A stretch of 23,992 bases of DNA, from NCBI GenBank assembly GCA_030605085.1, contig JAUWBH010000084.1, forward strand, positions 1-23,992, in the 5' to 3' direction. The notes below the pieces were generated by a model. The model was not told the origin of the DNA. It saw nothing but the letters and a program-made list of their open reading frames with translations, and ran no database searches. The position numbers were made by a program, and so were the translations under genes. This stretch comes from Promethearchaeota archaeon (GTDB lineage Archaea; Asgardarchaeota; Lokiarchaeia; Sigynarchaeales; SOKP01). Of this stretch, positions 15,685 through 23,368 are shown piece after piece; the stretch's first letter is position 1, and each line of letters begins with the position of its first letter.

Positions 15685-15706
15685 TTTACAAAAATTTTGT
15701 AAATTA
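15682..15706 (+). terminator. Perfect 12-bp inverted repeat followed by T-rich sequence
   Basis: The arms pair perfectly (TAATTTACAAAA with TTTTGTAAATTA around a single A), starting at the TAA stop of the preceding gene and followed by AATTTTTAT. It is a plausible terminator for the element's plus-strand gene, or a recombination or protein-binding site at the element's edge, 34 nt before the right queD repeat. Confidence 0.5.
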
Positions 15707-15739
15707 AATTTTTATCTTCAATTTCAAGCCATTAATCAA

Positions 15740-15985
15740 CCTACAGAATCGGAGGACATTAAAATAAATGAAGTTCAAGATTCTGTTGAAATTTTAACTC
15801 CAACTAAGAGATATGTTTTTCCACGCTCTGATATTTGTTTTCTTCCTTTACCAGCTACAACAAGCGAACTTTTGGCAAAACATATTCACGATAAGCTAAA
15901 AGAAATTTATAAAAACAAAAAAATTGTGGTTAAAGTAGGAGAATCTAAAAGCTCCTTAGCATCATATGGAGCATGATTCTTTGAT
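15740..15985 (+). pseudogene. queD: Displaced queD 3' fragment (right direct repeat)
   Basis: Codons 74-151 of queD plus the stop (TGA at 15974-15976) and nine following bases are repeated here without indels. The N-terminal part with the zinc-binding histidines and the catalytic cysteine is missing, so it cannot encode an enzyme. It differs from the intact gene at 16 sites, mostly silent, meaning that most divergence arose while both tails were under selection as parts of working genes. It is best read as the host's original queD end, displaced by the element. queC follows on the other strand. Confidence 0.88.
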
Positions 15986-16018
15986 GTTTAATAATAATAA
16001 ATAAAATTTAAAAAGTAA

Positions 16019-16732
16019 TTAAAGAGTTTTATACTCTAAAGGATCTTTCAATCCCGCTTCCTTAAATCCAACTAAACGTAATTCACAAGCAAAACATTCT
16101 CCACATGCAGGGCGCTCGCCTTTATAACATGTATGAGTATATTTATATAATTCGAAACCACCCAATTTTTCCATTAATTTGATTGTTTCAGCTTTATTTT
16201 TCCACATTATGGGTGTGTGAATGATAATATCGTAATCCATACCTAATTTTAAAGTTGCTTGTAAAGATTTTATAGTAGCATCTCTACAATCTGGATATCC
16301 AGAATAATCTGTCTGACAAACACCGGCAACCAAATGTTTTATCTTTTGTTGATAAGCGTAAGCCGCTGCTATTGTTATAAATAAAATGTTTCTTCCCGGA
16401 ACAAAAGTAGTTGGAAGTCCTGTGTCCACGTCGTATTTGATTTCTAAATCTTGGATTATATCTGTTTGTAGCAAATCAGAGAGAAAAGAAATGTCCACTA
16501 CTGTGTGATTAATAACGGCAATATTCTCCAACCAATCAATTTGAAGAATCTTTTTTGAACTTAACATTTTTATTATATTTTTGGCACATTCTATCTCAAC
16601 TTGATGTCTTTGTTTATAATTAAAAGTAATTGCAGATACACTCTTAAACTTCTTTAACGCCCAAACGAGGCAAGTAGTCGAATCTTGGCCGCCACTAAAA
16701 ACAACGAGAGCTGGTTCATCAATTTTTAGCAT
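16019..16732 (-). CDS. queC: QueC, 7-cyano-7-deazaguanine (preQ0) synthase
   Basis: QueC uses ATP and ammonia to turn 7-carboxy-7-deazaguanine into preQ0, which archaeal TGT then inserts into tRNA on the way to archaeosine. The 237-residue protein has the PP-loop motif VVFSGGQDSTTC (residues 10-21), the segment TFVPGRNILF, and the C-terminal zinc site with four cysteines (HTCYKG, then ACGECFAC). Length and residues are normal. It lies on the strand opposite queE and queD and is separated from queD by the inserted element. The start ATG at 16732 sits about 40 nt downstream of a good TATA box. Confidence 0.95.
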   Translation of the reverse strand: MLKIDEPALVVFSGGQDSTTCLVWALKKFKSVSAITFNYKQRHQVEIECAKNIIKMLSSKKILQIDWLENIAVINHTVVDISFLSDLLQTDIIQDLEIKYDVDTGLPTTFVPGRNILFITIAAAYAYQQKIKHLVAGVCQTDYSGYPDCRDATIKSLQATLKLGMDYDIIIHTPIMWKNKAETIKLMEKLGGFELYKYTHTCYKGERPACGECFACELRLVGFKEAGLKDPLEYKTL

Positions 16733-16771
16733 TTAAATACACATAATTTTTTGAATACTTCTAATTTTCTA

Positions 16772-16783
16772 TAGGTATATAAG
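16772..16783 (-). promoter_or_regulatory. Candidate TATA box for queC
   Basis: On the minus strand it reads CTTATATACCTA, close to the archaeal consensus, centred about 45 nt upstream of the queC ATG. Initiation about 25 nt downstream would give a leader of about 20 nt. It shares the core TTATATACC with the box before the permease gene. Confidence 0.45.
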
Positions 16784-16923
16784 TGTTTCAGTACTCTTTA
16801 ATTATTTTTATTAATTGTGAAATTTGATAGTTGATATAAATTTTAGAAATTAATGAAAAGATATAAATATCTAAATCAAAATTTTCAATTTGTTAATAAA
16901 ATTAAAAAATCAAGTGATTTATC

Positions 16924-17292
16924 TTGAGTGAACAAATTAAATTCAAAGCTCTTTTTAAAGGGATTCCAATCCCCTCATATGTATGGCAAATGGTTGAAGA
17001 TAATTTCGTTTTAATCGATTATAATGCCGCTGCGGACGAAATAACTAAGGGACAGATAAAAAATTACATAGGAGTTAAAGCGTCAGAATTGTACAAGGAT
17101 CAACCAGATATTTTAGATGAATTGCATCGATGTGCCAACGAACGAGTTAACATATTCAGAGAATTCGAATATACTTATAAATCTACGGGAGAAAAAAGGT
17201 TTTTATCTGTAAAATATGGTTTTATCCAACCCGATTTTGTTATAGTTCATACGGAGGATATTACCGAAAAGAAAATTAAGACCAAAAATTAA
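16924..17292 (+). CDS. N-terminal PAS domain of the multi-PAS kinase, separated by a frameshift
   Basis: This 122-residue ORF is a single PAS domain. It starts FKALFKGIPIPSYVWQ, has NAAADEITKG in the core, and ends with HTEDITEKKIK, the usual PAS-to-linker motif DITExK. It stops at 17290-17292 right after an A5 run (17284-17288). One base out of frame, the sequence continues directly with QKLRKYQEILDNLDQGYY, the next PAS domain. One extra A would give TKKLRKYQ and restore a single reading frame. It is therefore the front of the kinase gene, not an independent sensor, unless the break is genuine. The start TTG at 16924 is the only one giving a full domain. Confidence 0.75.
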   Translation: MSEQIKFKALFKGIPIPSYVWQMVEDNFVLIDYNAAADEITKGQIKNYIGVKASELYKDQPDILDELHRCANERVNIFREFEYTYKSTGEKRFLSVKYGFIQPDFVIVHTEDITEKKIKTKN

Positions 17293-20200
17293 GAAAGTAT
17301 CAAGAAATTCTTGACAATCTTGACCAAGGATATTATGAGGTAGATCTCAAGGGTAATTATACTTTCGCAAATAAATTCCAAGCTAATTATTTAGGACTTT
17401 CAAAAGAAGAATTAATTGGAAAAAGTTATAGCCCTTTTTTTGATGAGGAATTAGAAAGAGAAGTATTTAAGAAATATAATGAAGTCTATAGAGAAAGTCT
17501 TCCAAAGAGTTTTATTGAGGTCGAAACAGCAGGACCTAATGGAATAAAACGAACTTTTGAAGCTTCGATCTATTTAAAACGCGATTCTAATGGTAAAAAA
17601 ATTGGTTTTTACGGTACTGTATATGATATCTCAGATAGAAAGAAGTTGGAACAAAAATTAAAAGAATCTGAAGAAAAATTAAAGAAATTAAATGAAGAAT
17701 TAGAACAAAAAATAGACGAAAGAACTAAAGAATTAAAAGAATCTGAAGGAAAGCTACAGATGAGTGAAGAGAAATATAGAACGCTATTTAATTCATGCCC
17801 AGATGGTATTGCCATTACTACACTTGATGGCAAAATCATCGATGTCAATCAAGCTTATCTGGATTTACTTGGTTATACAATTGAAGAACTTAAAAACATA
17901 AACTTCCAATTACTTACTCCAAAAAAATGGTATGAAGCTGAAGCTGAGGAAATGAGAGCATTCATGGTAAAAGGGTTCGGATCATTTGAAAAAGAATATA
18001 TTAAAAAAGATGGAACAATATTCCCTATATCCCTAACAGGATGGTTAATTAAAGACAAATTTGGAAATCCGGCAAGAATCGGTGCTTTTATTAAAGACAT
18101 AACCGAACGTAAGCGGTTGGAGGAAGAGCAACAAAAGAAGGTAGAAGAACAAGCCCTACTTCTCGATAATATAGAGACTCAAATTTGGTATGCAATAGAT
18201 GAGGAAACATATGGGGCCGTAAATAGAGCTCGCGCAGAGTTTTTAGGATTAGAAAAGAAAGATATACAAGGTAAGAAAATATACGAATTTGAGAGAAAAG
18301 AGGAAGCGGAATTATGTATTGCGGGTAATAGATTAGCATTTGAAGAGAAAAGACAAGTTCGCACTGAAGAATGGGTTAGAAATGGTAAAGGAGAATTACG
18401 CTTATGTTCAATTCTCAAAACACCAATGTTGGATGAAAACGGAAATGTAGAATATATTGTCTGTACGGCAGAAGACATCACCGAGCGTAAGAAGATGGAG
18501 GATGCATCGCGTGAAAGCGAAGAACGATTCCGATCTCTAGTCGAGACTACCAGTGATTGGATATGGGAAGTAGATCAAAACGGTGTCTATACATACTCCA
18601 GTCCTAAAGTCAAAGACCTATTAGGTTACGAACCAGAAGAAGTTATTGGTAAAACACCGTTCGATTTTATGCCCCTTGATGAGGCAGAACATAATGCTCG
18701 ATTATTTAGGGATATAATTGAATCCAAGAAACCTTTTAAAAGGTTAGAGAACAAGAACTTGCATAAGAATGGATATTATGTTACACTAGAAACAAACGGC
18801 GTACCAATATTTGATTCTAATGGAAATCTTACGGGTTATCGTGGAATTGATCGTGATATTACTGAACGCAAACAAGCAGAAAAAGATCTACGGGAAAGTG
18901 AGGAAAGATTTAGACTTGCTTTTGAGAATGCCGCAGATGCGATATTTTGGGCAGATACTAATACAGGTTTAATAATTAATTGTAACAAAGCAGCAGAAAT
19001 CCTTTTAGAGAAAAAAAAGGGGGAGATTATAGGTCAGCATCAAACGATGCTCCATCCACCTCAAAAAACAGAATATTTTGCTAATATGTTTAAAAGAAAT
19101 ATAGAACATAGAGGATATGCTGATGAGGAGGCAACGATAATAACTAAATCGGGGAAGGTTATACCAGTTCGTATCACAGCTTCTACAACCGTAATTGGTG
19201 GAAAATCATTAATACAAGGAATTTTTCGCGACTTTACAGAGCGTATGAAAGCTGAACAAAAATTAAAAAAATCTGAAGAAAAATATCGTTCCTTATTTGA
19301 AAACATGACCGAGGGATTTGCGTACCACGAGGTAATCGTTGATCAAAATAACAAACCAATTGATTACAGATATATTGAAATAAATCCCGCCTTTGAGAAC
19401 CTTACGGGCGTAAAAGTAAGTGAATTAATTGGAAAAAAGGTAACCGAAATATTACCAGGAACCGAAAACGATCCTGCTGATTGGATCGGCAAATTTGGCA
19501 ATGTAGGACTAACAGGTATTCCTTTAACAGTTGAGGATTATTCAGAAGCATTAGATAAGTGGTATAAAGTTTCAGGATACTCTCCTAAAAAAGGTTTCTT
19601 TGCAGTCACATTTGCAGATATTACTGAACGCAAAAAAGCTGAAGAAAAATTAAAGGAATCAGAACAGAAGTATCGTAAAGCTTACAATCTAGCTGAATTT
19701 TACAAAGATTTATTTGCTCACGATATAAGCAATATCCTCCAAAATATACTTTCGTCCATTGAGCTCAACCTTATGTATTTAAACAACCCTAACAAACAAA
19801 TAGAAACGATGAATATTTTGAACGTAATCAAAAATCAGGTGAAAAGAGGTGCCAATCTGGTCTCTAATGTACGAAAATTGTCAGAAATTGAAGAAAAATA
19901 TATCGACATAAAACCAACGGATGTATGCCAAGTTTTAAAAACCGCAATTAATTTCATGCGCCAGAATTTTCGAGAAAATGTAATCAATATCCAAATTGAT
20001 ACAATAAGTGAAGAATTATATGGTAAAGCAAACGACCTATTATTAAACGTGCAGGAAAATATCTTATTTAACGCCATACAACATAATGCGAATTCAACAA
20101 TTGAAATACTTATAAAAATAGCTAAGCACCAAGTAGAAGGAAGAAATTATCTGAAAATGGAATTTATAGATAATGGTTTAGGAATCGCTGATGAGCGCAA

Positions 20201-20381
20201 AAAAGAAATATTTCAAAGAGAGATTAAAGAAGATAAAAGCGTTAGTGGTATAGGATTAGGATTATTGCTTGTAAAAAGAATAATAGAAAGCTATGACGGA
20301 CAAATTTGGGTTGAGGACAAGATCAAAGGAGATTATACTCAAGGAAGTAATTTTATTATTCTAATTCCAGAAGCAGTATAG
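17283..20381 (+). CDS. Multi-PAS sensor histidine kinase (frame restored after a break)
   Basis: The frame is open from 17283 although its first start-like codon is TTG at 17646. Upstream of that codon is a complete PAS domain (DNLDQGYYEVDLKGNYTF to VYDISDRKK). After it come a coiled coil (about 45 residues counted from 17646) and five more PAS domains ending at about residues 155, 280, 405, 532 and 662, each closed by a DITERK-like motif. The kinase core has the H-box FAHDISNILQNI with phospho-acceptor His692, N-box ENILFNAIQHN, G1 DNGLGI and G2 GIGLGL. There are no membrane segments and no receiver domain, so this is a soluble sensor kinase. With the upstream PAS the gene would encode about 1,150 residues and seven PAS domains. 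No response regulator lies nearby, so its partner is unknown. Confidence 0.85.
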   Translation, partial: QKLRKYQEILDNLDQGYYEVDLKGNYTFANKFQANYLGLSKEELIGKSYSPFFDEELEREVFKKYNEVYRESLPKSFIEVETAGPNGIKRTFEASIYLKRDSNGKKIGFYGTVYDISDRKKLEQKLKESEEKLKKLNEELEQKIDERTKELKESEGKLQMSEEKYRTLFNSCPDGIAITTLDGKIIDVNQAYLDLLGYTIEELKNINFQLLTPKKWYEAEAEEMRAFMVKGFGSFEKEYIKKDGTIFPISLTGWLIKDKFGNPARIGAFIKDITERKRLEEEQQKKVEEQALLLDNIETQIWYAIDEETYGAVNRARAEFLGLEKKDIQGKKIYEFERKEEAELCIAGNRLAFEEKRQVRTEEWVRNGKGELRLCSILKTPMLDENGNVEYIVCTAEDITERKKMEDASRESEERFRSLVETTSDWIWEVDQNGVYTYSSPKVKDLLGYEPEEVIGKTPFDFMPLDEAEHNARLFRDIIESKKPFKRLENKNLHKNGYYVTLETNGVPIFDSNGNLTGYRGIDRDITERKQAEKDLRESEERFRLAFENAADAIFWADTNTGLIINCNKAAEILLEKKKGEIIGQHQTMLHPPQKTEYFANMFKRNIEHRGYADEEATIITKSGKVIPVRITASTTVIGGKSLIQGIFRDFTERMKAEQKLKKSEEKYRSLFENMTEGFAYHEVIVDQNNKPIDYRYIEINPAFENLTGVKVSELIGKKVTEILPGTENDPADWIGKFGNVGLTGIPLTVEDYSEALDKWYKVSGYSPKKGFFAVTFADITERKKAEEKLKESEQKYRKAYNLAEFYKDLFAHDISNILQNILSSIELNLMYLNNPNKQIETMNILNVIKNQVKRGANLVSNVRKLSEIEEKYIDIKPTDVCQVLKTAINFMRQNFRENVINIQIDTISEELYGKANDLLLNVQENILFNAIQHNANSTIEILIKIAKHQVEGRNYLKMEFIDNGLGIADERKKEIFQREIKEDKSVSGIGLGLLLVKRIIESYDGQIWVEDKIKGDYTQGSNFIILIPEAV

Positions 20382-20551
20382 AGTATCAAATTTATTTATT
20401 TTCATTATCTCACACATTTTATCTTTTATTCACGATGGCGGACGATAATCATAAAAGAATTATATGATAGATTATCTTCTTTTTGAAATGATAATAATAA
20501 AAACTAATAGAATATTATCTAATAAAATTAATCTAATTAAGGACGATTAAA

Positions 20552-20932
20552 ATGGATGTTAAAGATTTTAATTGGGTTTACATTAAAGAACAGCTCGAAA
20601 AGGCGGTCAAACTCGAACAGGACAAGAATCATTTATCAATAAAAATGACGGTACTTGAATCTAATATCAAAGAAAATCAAATGGTTGGAAGCATGCTTAA
20701 AGACGAGGATGAGATGAAACAATCGCTAGGACAATTTTTAGGCGAGAATAGACCGTTAGATTGCGATATTGAAATAAATCAAGACGAAAAATATATATTA
20801 ATGAAATTTCAGAACAAAAAAGAGTTTAAAAAAGTATATAATCTTTTACACGAAATGTTTTTCGGAGAGTATTTCAAAAAGTTAGTCGAGGCAACCAAAG
20901 CAATTTTTGGAGATATGTTTAGGCAAGAATAG
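20552..20932 (+). CDS. Small soluble protein, unknown function
   Basis: The 126-residue product has no signal peptide or membrane helix. The first 60 residues are charged and helical ([18 protein letters not shown]). The second half alternates strand-like and helical segments ([18 protein letters not shown]). I do not recognise a family. The ATG at 20552 is preceded by AAGGACG at about ten nucleotides, a weak ribosome-binding site. It follows the kinase by 170 nt and could be co-transcribed, but nothing ties it to signalling. Its 3' end abuts the amidohydrolase remnant on the other strand. Confidence 0.6.
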   Translation: MDVKDFNWVYIKEQLEKAVKLEQDKNHLSIKMTVLESNIKENQMVGSMLKDEDEMKQSLGQFLGENRPLDCDIEINQDEKYILMKFQNKKEFKKVYNLLHEMFFGEYFKKLVEATKAIFGDMFRQE

Positions 20933-20962
20933 AAATCCATTTTCTAAATGTTTTTGATTTAG

Positions 20963-21067
20963 AAAAATAGGCGTTAAATGAGGTTGTTGAAGATTCAAAG
21001 TAATTATATCAGCGCTCTTTCCCACTTTAAGGCTTCCAATTTCGTTCTGAAGACCTAACACACACAA
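20963..21067 (-). pseudogene. Remnant of an amidohydrolase (MtaD/SsnA-like) C-terminal region
   Basis: About 34 codons read [18 protein letters not shown] and on through PHLTPIF. This is the conserved C-terminal motif of the 5-methylthioadenosine/S-adenosylhomocysteine deaminase and chlorohydrolase group (LGLxxxIGSLxxGKxADI...PHxTP). Nothing recognisable continues on either side: upstream codons are unrelated and downstream the frame runs antisense into the small gene at 20552. The metal-binding residues are absent, so this is only a scrap of a lost gene. Confidence 0.6.
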
Positions 21068-21140
21068 AAAATAACTTACTAAATTCGCAATCTCTTACGA
21101 TTATTAAAAATTGAATGTTGCATTTAAAACAATCATATTG

Positions 21141-21153
21141 ATATATATATAAA
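21141..21153 (+). promoter_or_regulatory. Candidate TATA box for the YwgA-like gene
   Basis: The alternating ATATATATATAAA sequence is followed at about 25 nt by the region just before the start codons at 21169-21199, the spacing expected for a short-leader archaeal mRNA. Assigned by pattern only. Confidence 0.4.
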
Positions 21154-21189
21154 AATACTATGTAATATTTGAAGAATAATTACTTGAAG

Positions 21190-21756
21190 ATGGTAAATAT
21201 GAGTAGTGAAGAAGACTTAGATGAGCTTAAAATTATTGAACAGTACATCATTCTTCTTTTGGGGGTAATGGATAAGCCGATTCCATCAACGACTCACTTA
21301 CAAAAAGAGTTATTCTTTCTTTCTCAAGGAAATCCAATTATTAGTAATTTCATTACTTTTCAAAAACATTATTATGGGCCATATTCGGAGGTAGTAGATG
21401 ATTTATCGAGAAATCCAGTTCATTTTGAAGATCCATTTGAATATGACAAAGATGGCAAGTTCATATTAATGGAAAATGGTAAAGAAATATTCAAAAAATT
21501 AGTTGATGATAATAATGCTAATGAAAACTTCCAAAAATTGCTAAGTGCTATGAAATTAACCCGGAAATTATATGAAAAATTAACAACTGATGAGCTACTA
21601 TTTCTAATATATATAACTTATGGAGAATATATTGAAAAATCACATAAAGCTAAAGATTTACTTAGTGAAAAAAATAGATTAAAAATTGCTCAGCAATTAT
21701 TAAAAAAGGGCGTAATTACGAAGGGACGATATTTAGAATTGGTGGAGTCTCAATGA
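21190..21756 (+). CDS. YwgA-like / Panacea-related uncharacterised protein
   Basis: The protein has about 188 residues from the ATG at 21190; the frame also opens at TTG 21169 and ATG 21199. The key stretch THLQKELFFLS, followed by ITFQKHYYGPYSEVVDDLS, matches the LQK...F..H.YGPYS pattern of YwgA-like proteins and resembles the SocA/Panacea-type folds found in antitoxins and mobile elements. The rest is helical and charged. Its TGA stop overlaps the ATG of a following frame (ATGA), which begins like a PIN-domain ribonuclease but is broken after 26 codons. The pair may have been a toxin-antitoxin-like operon. The family link is from memory of motif shape, so the function is tentative. Confidence 0.6.
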   Translation: MVNMSSEEDLDELKIIEQYIILLLGVMDKPIPSTTHLQKELFFLSQGNPIISNFITFQKHYYGPYSEVVDDLSRNPVHFEDPFEYDKDGKFILMENGKEIFKKLVDDNNANENFQKLLSAMKLTRKLYEKLTTDELLFLIYITYGEYIEKSHKAKDLLSEKNRLKIAQQLLKKGVITKGRYLELVESQ

Positions 21757-23019
21757 AGATGATACGGGTAATCCCTGACAGCAGTTTCTATATTTCAAAA
21801 AATGATACAACAAACCAGGGATTAGTCTCGTAAAATCCCGTAATTTCGTATAACAAGGAATATTTCTGAGAACTTTTTGAAAATGATAATAGATTTCGTA
21901 TTCGATAAGAATTGTAAAATCAAGCAAAAATAGGAGCCTTATTATTTCTATTCGTACTCGCCTCTCTTTCAAATCATTACAAGACTCTTCCACGTTGTAA
22001 AGCTTTTCTAAACCCATGATTTCAGAAATGTTATTATTATCCAAAACAACTCTTTTAACCTCTGCAAATTTTTCAAGGCCTTCGAGTTTGGAGAGGTCGG
22101 TAATGTTTTTTCCGCTTAAATCTAAGCAATCGTAATCGTTTACGACAAATACCTGCTGATCGTACTTAATTAAATAATTAAATAAAGGAGAATTTGGATT
22201 GTCCAAGAAACTATTTAATAGGTTTTCGTCTACGCGCGAAATAATAAACTCGAGACCAAAAAGATTTATAATATCGGACAAATCGCTGTAAAACTCGCCG
22301 TTGCCCGCACGCTCTAAAAGTATACCCATTGCATTACTTAACTTCAGAGAGGATAGAGCTTTAATGTGTTTTATTATCCGTTGCGTAAAATTGACAAAAT
22401 CCTTATCAGACAACGACATTAATAACAAATTAGGAAGTAGATTGGGTGCCTTTTCCGTGAAGGTTCTAAAATACTTCGACTTCTCTACAAAATAGTTGTA
22501 ATTTCTTAAGATGCCTTCCAAAAAAGAACGCTCTTCTGAAATAGATGTTATTTCTTCTCCCGTTAAATAATTCAAATAGCGCTCTTTAGATAAATATTGA
22601 ACCACAGTCGGATGACCGCTTACGAGTCTCATCGCGATTTCTTCTTTAAAAACTCTAAGAGCAATAGGGTCGCCTTCGTCGGCAAGTCGTCTTAATAAAG
22701 GAAAGGCGAGATTACGGTGGAGCAAACGCGTGTCGTATTTATTTTCTGCCCACGCTTGAATGTTGCTACAATGCCCCCAGAACTCCGTCTGGGGCGTGAT
22801 TCCGCACCTACCTCCACCGCCACTACCTTCCATTGAGCGGCTTAATCTTTCTGCCGCTTCGTCTATGGACTTTATCGCATCGTACTCCCTAAAACGAGAT
22901 TTAGAAACGTTTAATAGTAGGTATTTACATTGATTAAATTTTTTCCCTTTGACGTATATATTTGTTTTACTATGTTCCAATTTAAGGGTGATATAATCGT
23001 TAATTTTAAAGTAAAGCAT
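21733..23019 (-). CDS. LRR-containing Asgard-type protein with a non-native C-terminal tail
   Basis: The 428-residue ORF has a conserved N-terminal module with CSNIQAWAENKYDTRLLHRN, FPLLRRLADEGDPIALRVFK and SGHPTVVQYL. I associate these segments with a recurrent Lokiarchaeal LRR protein family. A helical middle region follows, then about two LRR units (DLSGKNITDLSKLEGL; VVLDNNNISEIMGLEKL). The remaining roughly 80 residues, after about 22000, are hydrophobic and do not resemble LRRs. On the opposite strand they overlay the decayed PIN-like gene. The LRR domain therefore appears truncated and the tail accidental. It may still be expressed as a shortened protein or be a pseudogene. It ends convergently against the YwgA-like gene, overlapping it by 24 nt. 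Confidence 0.72.
   Translation of the reverse strand: MLYFKINDYITLKLEHSKTNIYVKGKKFNQCKYLLLNVSKSRFREYDAIKSIDEAAERLSRSMEGSGGGGRCGITPQTEFWGHCSNIQAWAENKYDTRLLHRNLAFPLLRRLADEGDPIALRVFKEEIAMRLVSGHPTVVQYLSKERYLNYLTGEEITSISEERSFLEGILRNYNYFVEKSKYFRTFTEKAPNLLPNLLLMSLSDKDFVNFTQRIIKHIKALSSLKLSNAMGILLERAGNGEFYSDLSDIINLFGLEFIISRVDENLLNSFLDNPNSPLFNYLIKYDQQVFVVNDYDCLDLSGKNITDLSKLEGLEKFAEVKRVVLDNNNISEIMGLEKLYNVEESCNDLKERRVRIEIIRLLFLLDFTILIEYEIYYHFQKVLRNIPCYTKLRDFTRLIPGLLYHFLKYRNCCQGLPVSSSLRLHQF
21753..21833 (+). pseudogene. Broken start of a PIN-domain-like gene
   Basis: The ATG overlaps the upstream stop codon in an ATGA arrangement, a classic sign of translational coupling. The frame reads MKMIRVIPDSSFYISKNDTT, resembling the first strand of PIN ribonucleases with the conserved acidic residue (PDSS). 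It ends at a stop after 26 codons. The same frame downstream still has protein-like pieces such as ELFENDNRFRIR between further stops. This suggests a decayed toxin gene whose sequence is now antisense to the odd C-terminal tail of the LRR ORF on the minus strand. Confidence 0.45.
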
Positions 23020-23314
23020 CGGTAAGTGAGGCGAAAAAATTACTTTTGTCTTTGTTAAATTTGTTAATTTTAGTCACACTAAGATCGTATAAAAAGAAAA
23101 ACAGATCGAAAGTTTTTTAATATTTGAGTAATGGAAGGGTTTGGGATTGATTTAAATATGTCGATAAATCGTAATTGGGAAAGAATTTTTTTACATTTTT
23201 TTTGAACTTATCTATAAATGGTTTACCTAATTTTTTTTGATATATCTGAGCTCTTTCAATAAAATTAACCAAATTTTATTAAATTGAGCTTAATAATAGT
23301 TTAATAAAAAAAAA

Positions 23315-23331
23315 TAACAACAATGTTGTTA
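23315..23331. promoter_or_regulatory. Perfect palindrome (TAACAACA-A-TGTTGTTA), candidate operator
   Basis: Two 8-bp arms around a single A lie immediately upstream of the TATA box at 23336-23345, where a bound repressor would overlap the TFB site. It could also be chance in AT-rich DNA. The regulator is unknown. Confidence 0.35.
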
Positions 23332-23335
23332 AATA

Positions 23336-23345
23336 TTATATAATA
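23336..23345 (+). promoter_or_regulatory. Candidate TATA box for the gene at 23369
   Basis: TTATATAATA is centred about 28 nt upstream of the ATG at 23369, which predicts a leaderless or nearly leaderless transcript, a common archaeal arrangement. Confidence 0.45.
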
Positions 23346-23368
23346 TACAAAAATTCTAATGAGAAGTT

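Larger units (their letters stand above)
13318..15739. mobile_element. 2.4-kb inserted element between duplicated queD 3' ends
   Basis: The segment sits exactly between the two queD-tail repeats and separates queE-queD from queC. It carries a minus-strand run of small genes (two zinc-ribbon proteins, a ParB-like protein split in two frames), a divergent plus-strand gene of unknown family, and a hairpin at its right end. Part of it is visibly GC-richer than the flanks (57 G/C in 14521-14640). The arrangement parallels integrative elements that insert in a coding gene and restore it with their own copy of the 3' end. No tyrosine or serine recombinase, replication gene or terminal inverted repeat is visible, so mobilisation in trans, decay, or an origin by homologous recombination are all possible. 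Confidence 0.6.
23020..23368. other. AT-rich intergenic region with operator-like palindrome
   Basis: No ORF or RNA gene is apparent in these roughly 350 nt between two divergent genes. The proximal part before the gene at 23369 holds a perfect palindrome and a TATA box, both listed separately; the rest is simple AT-rich sequence with poly-T and poly-A runs. Confidence 0.5.
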
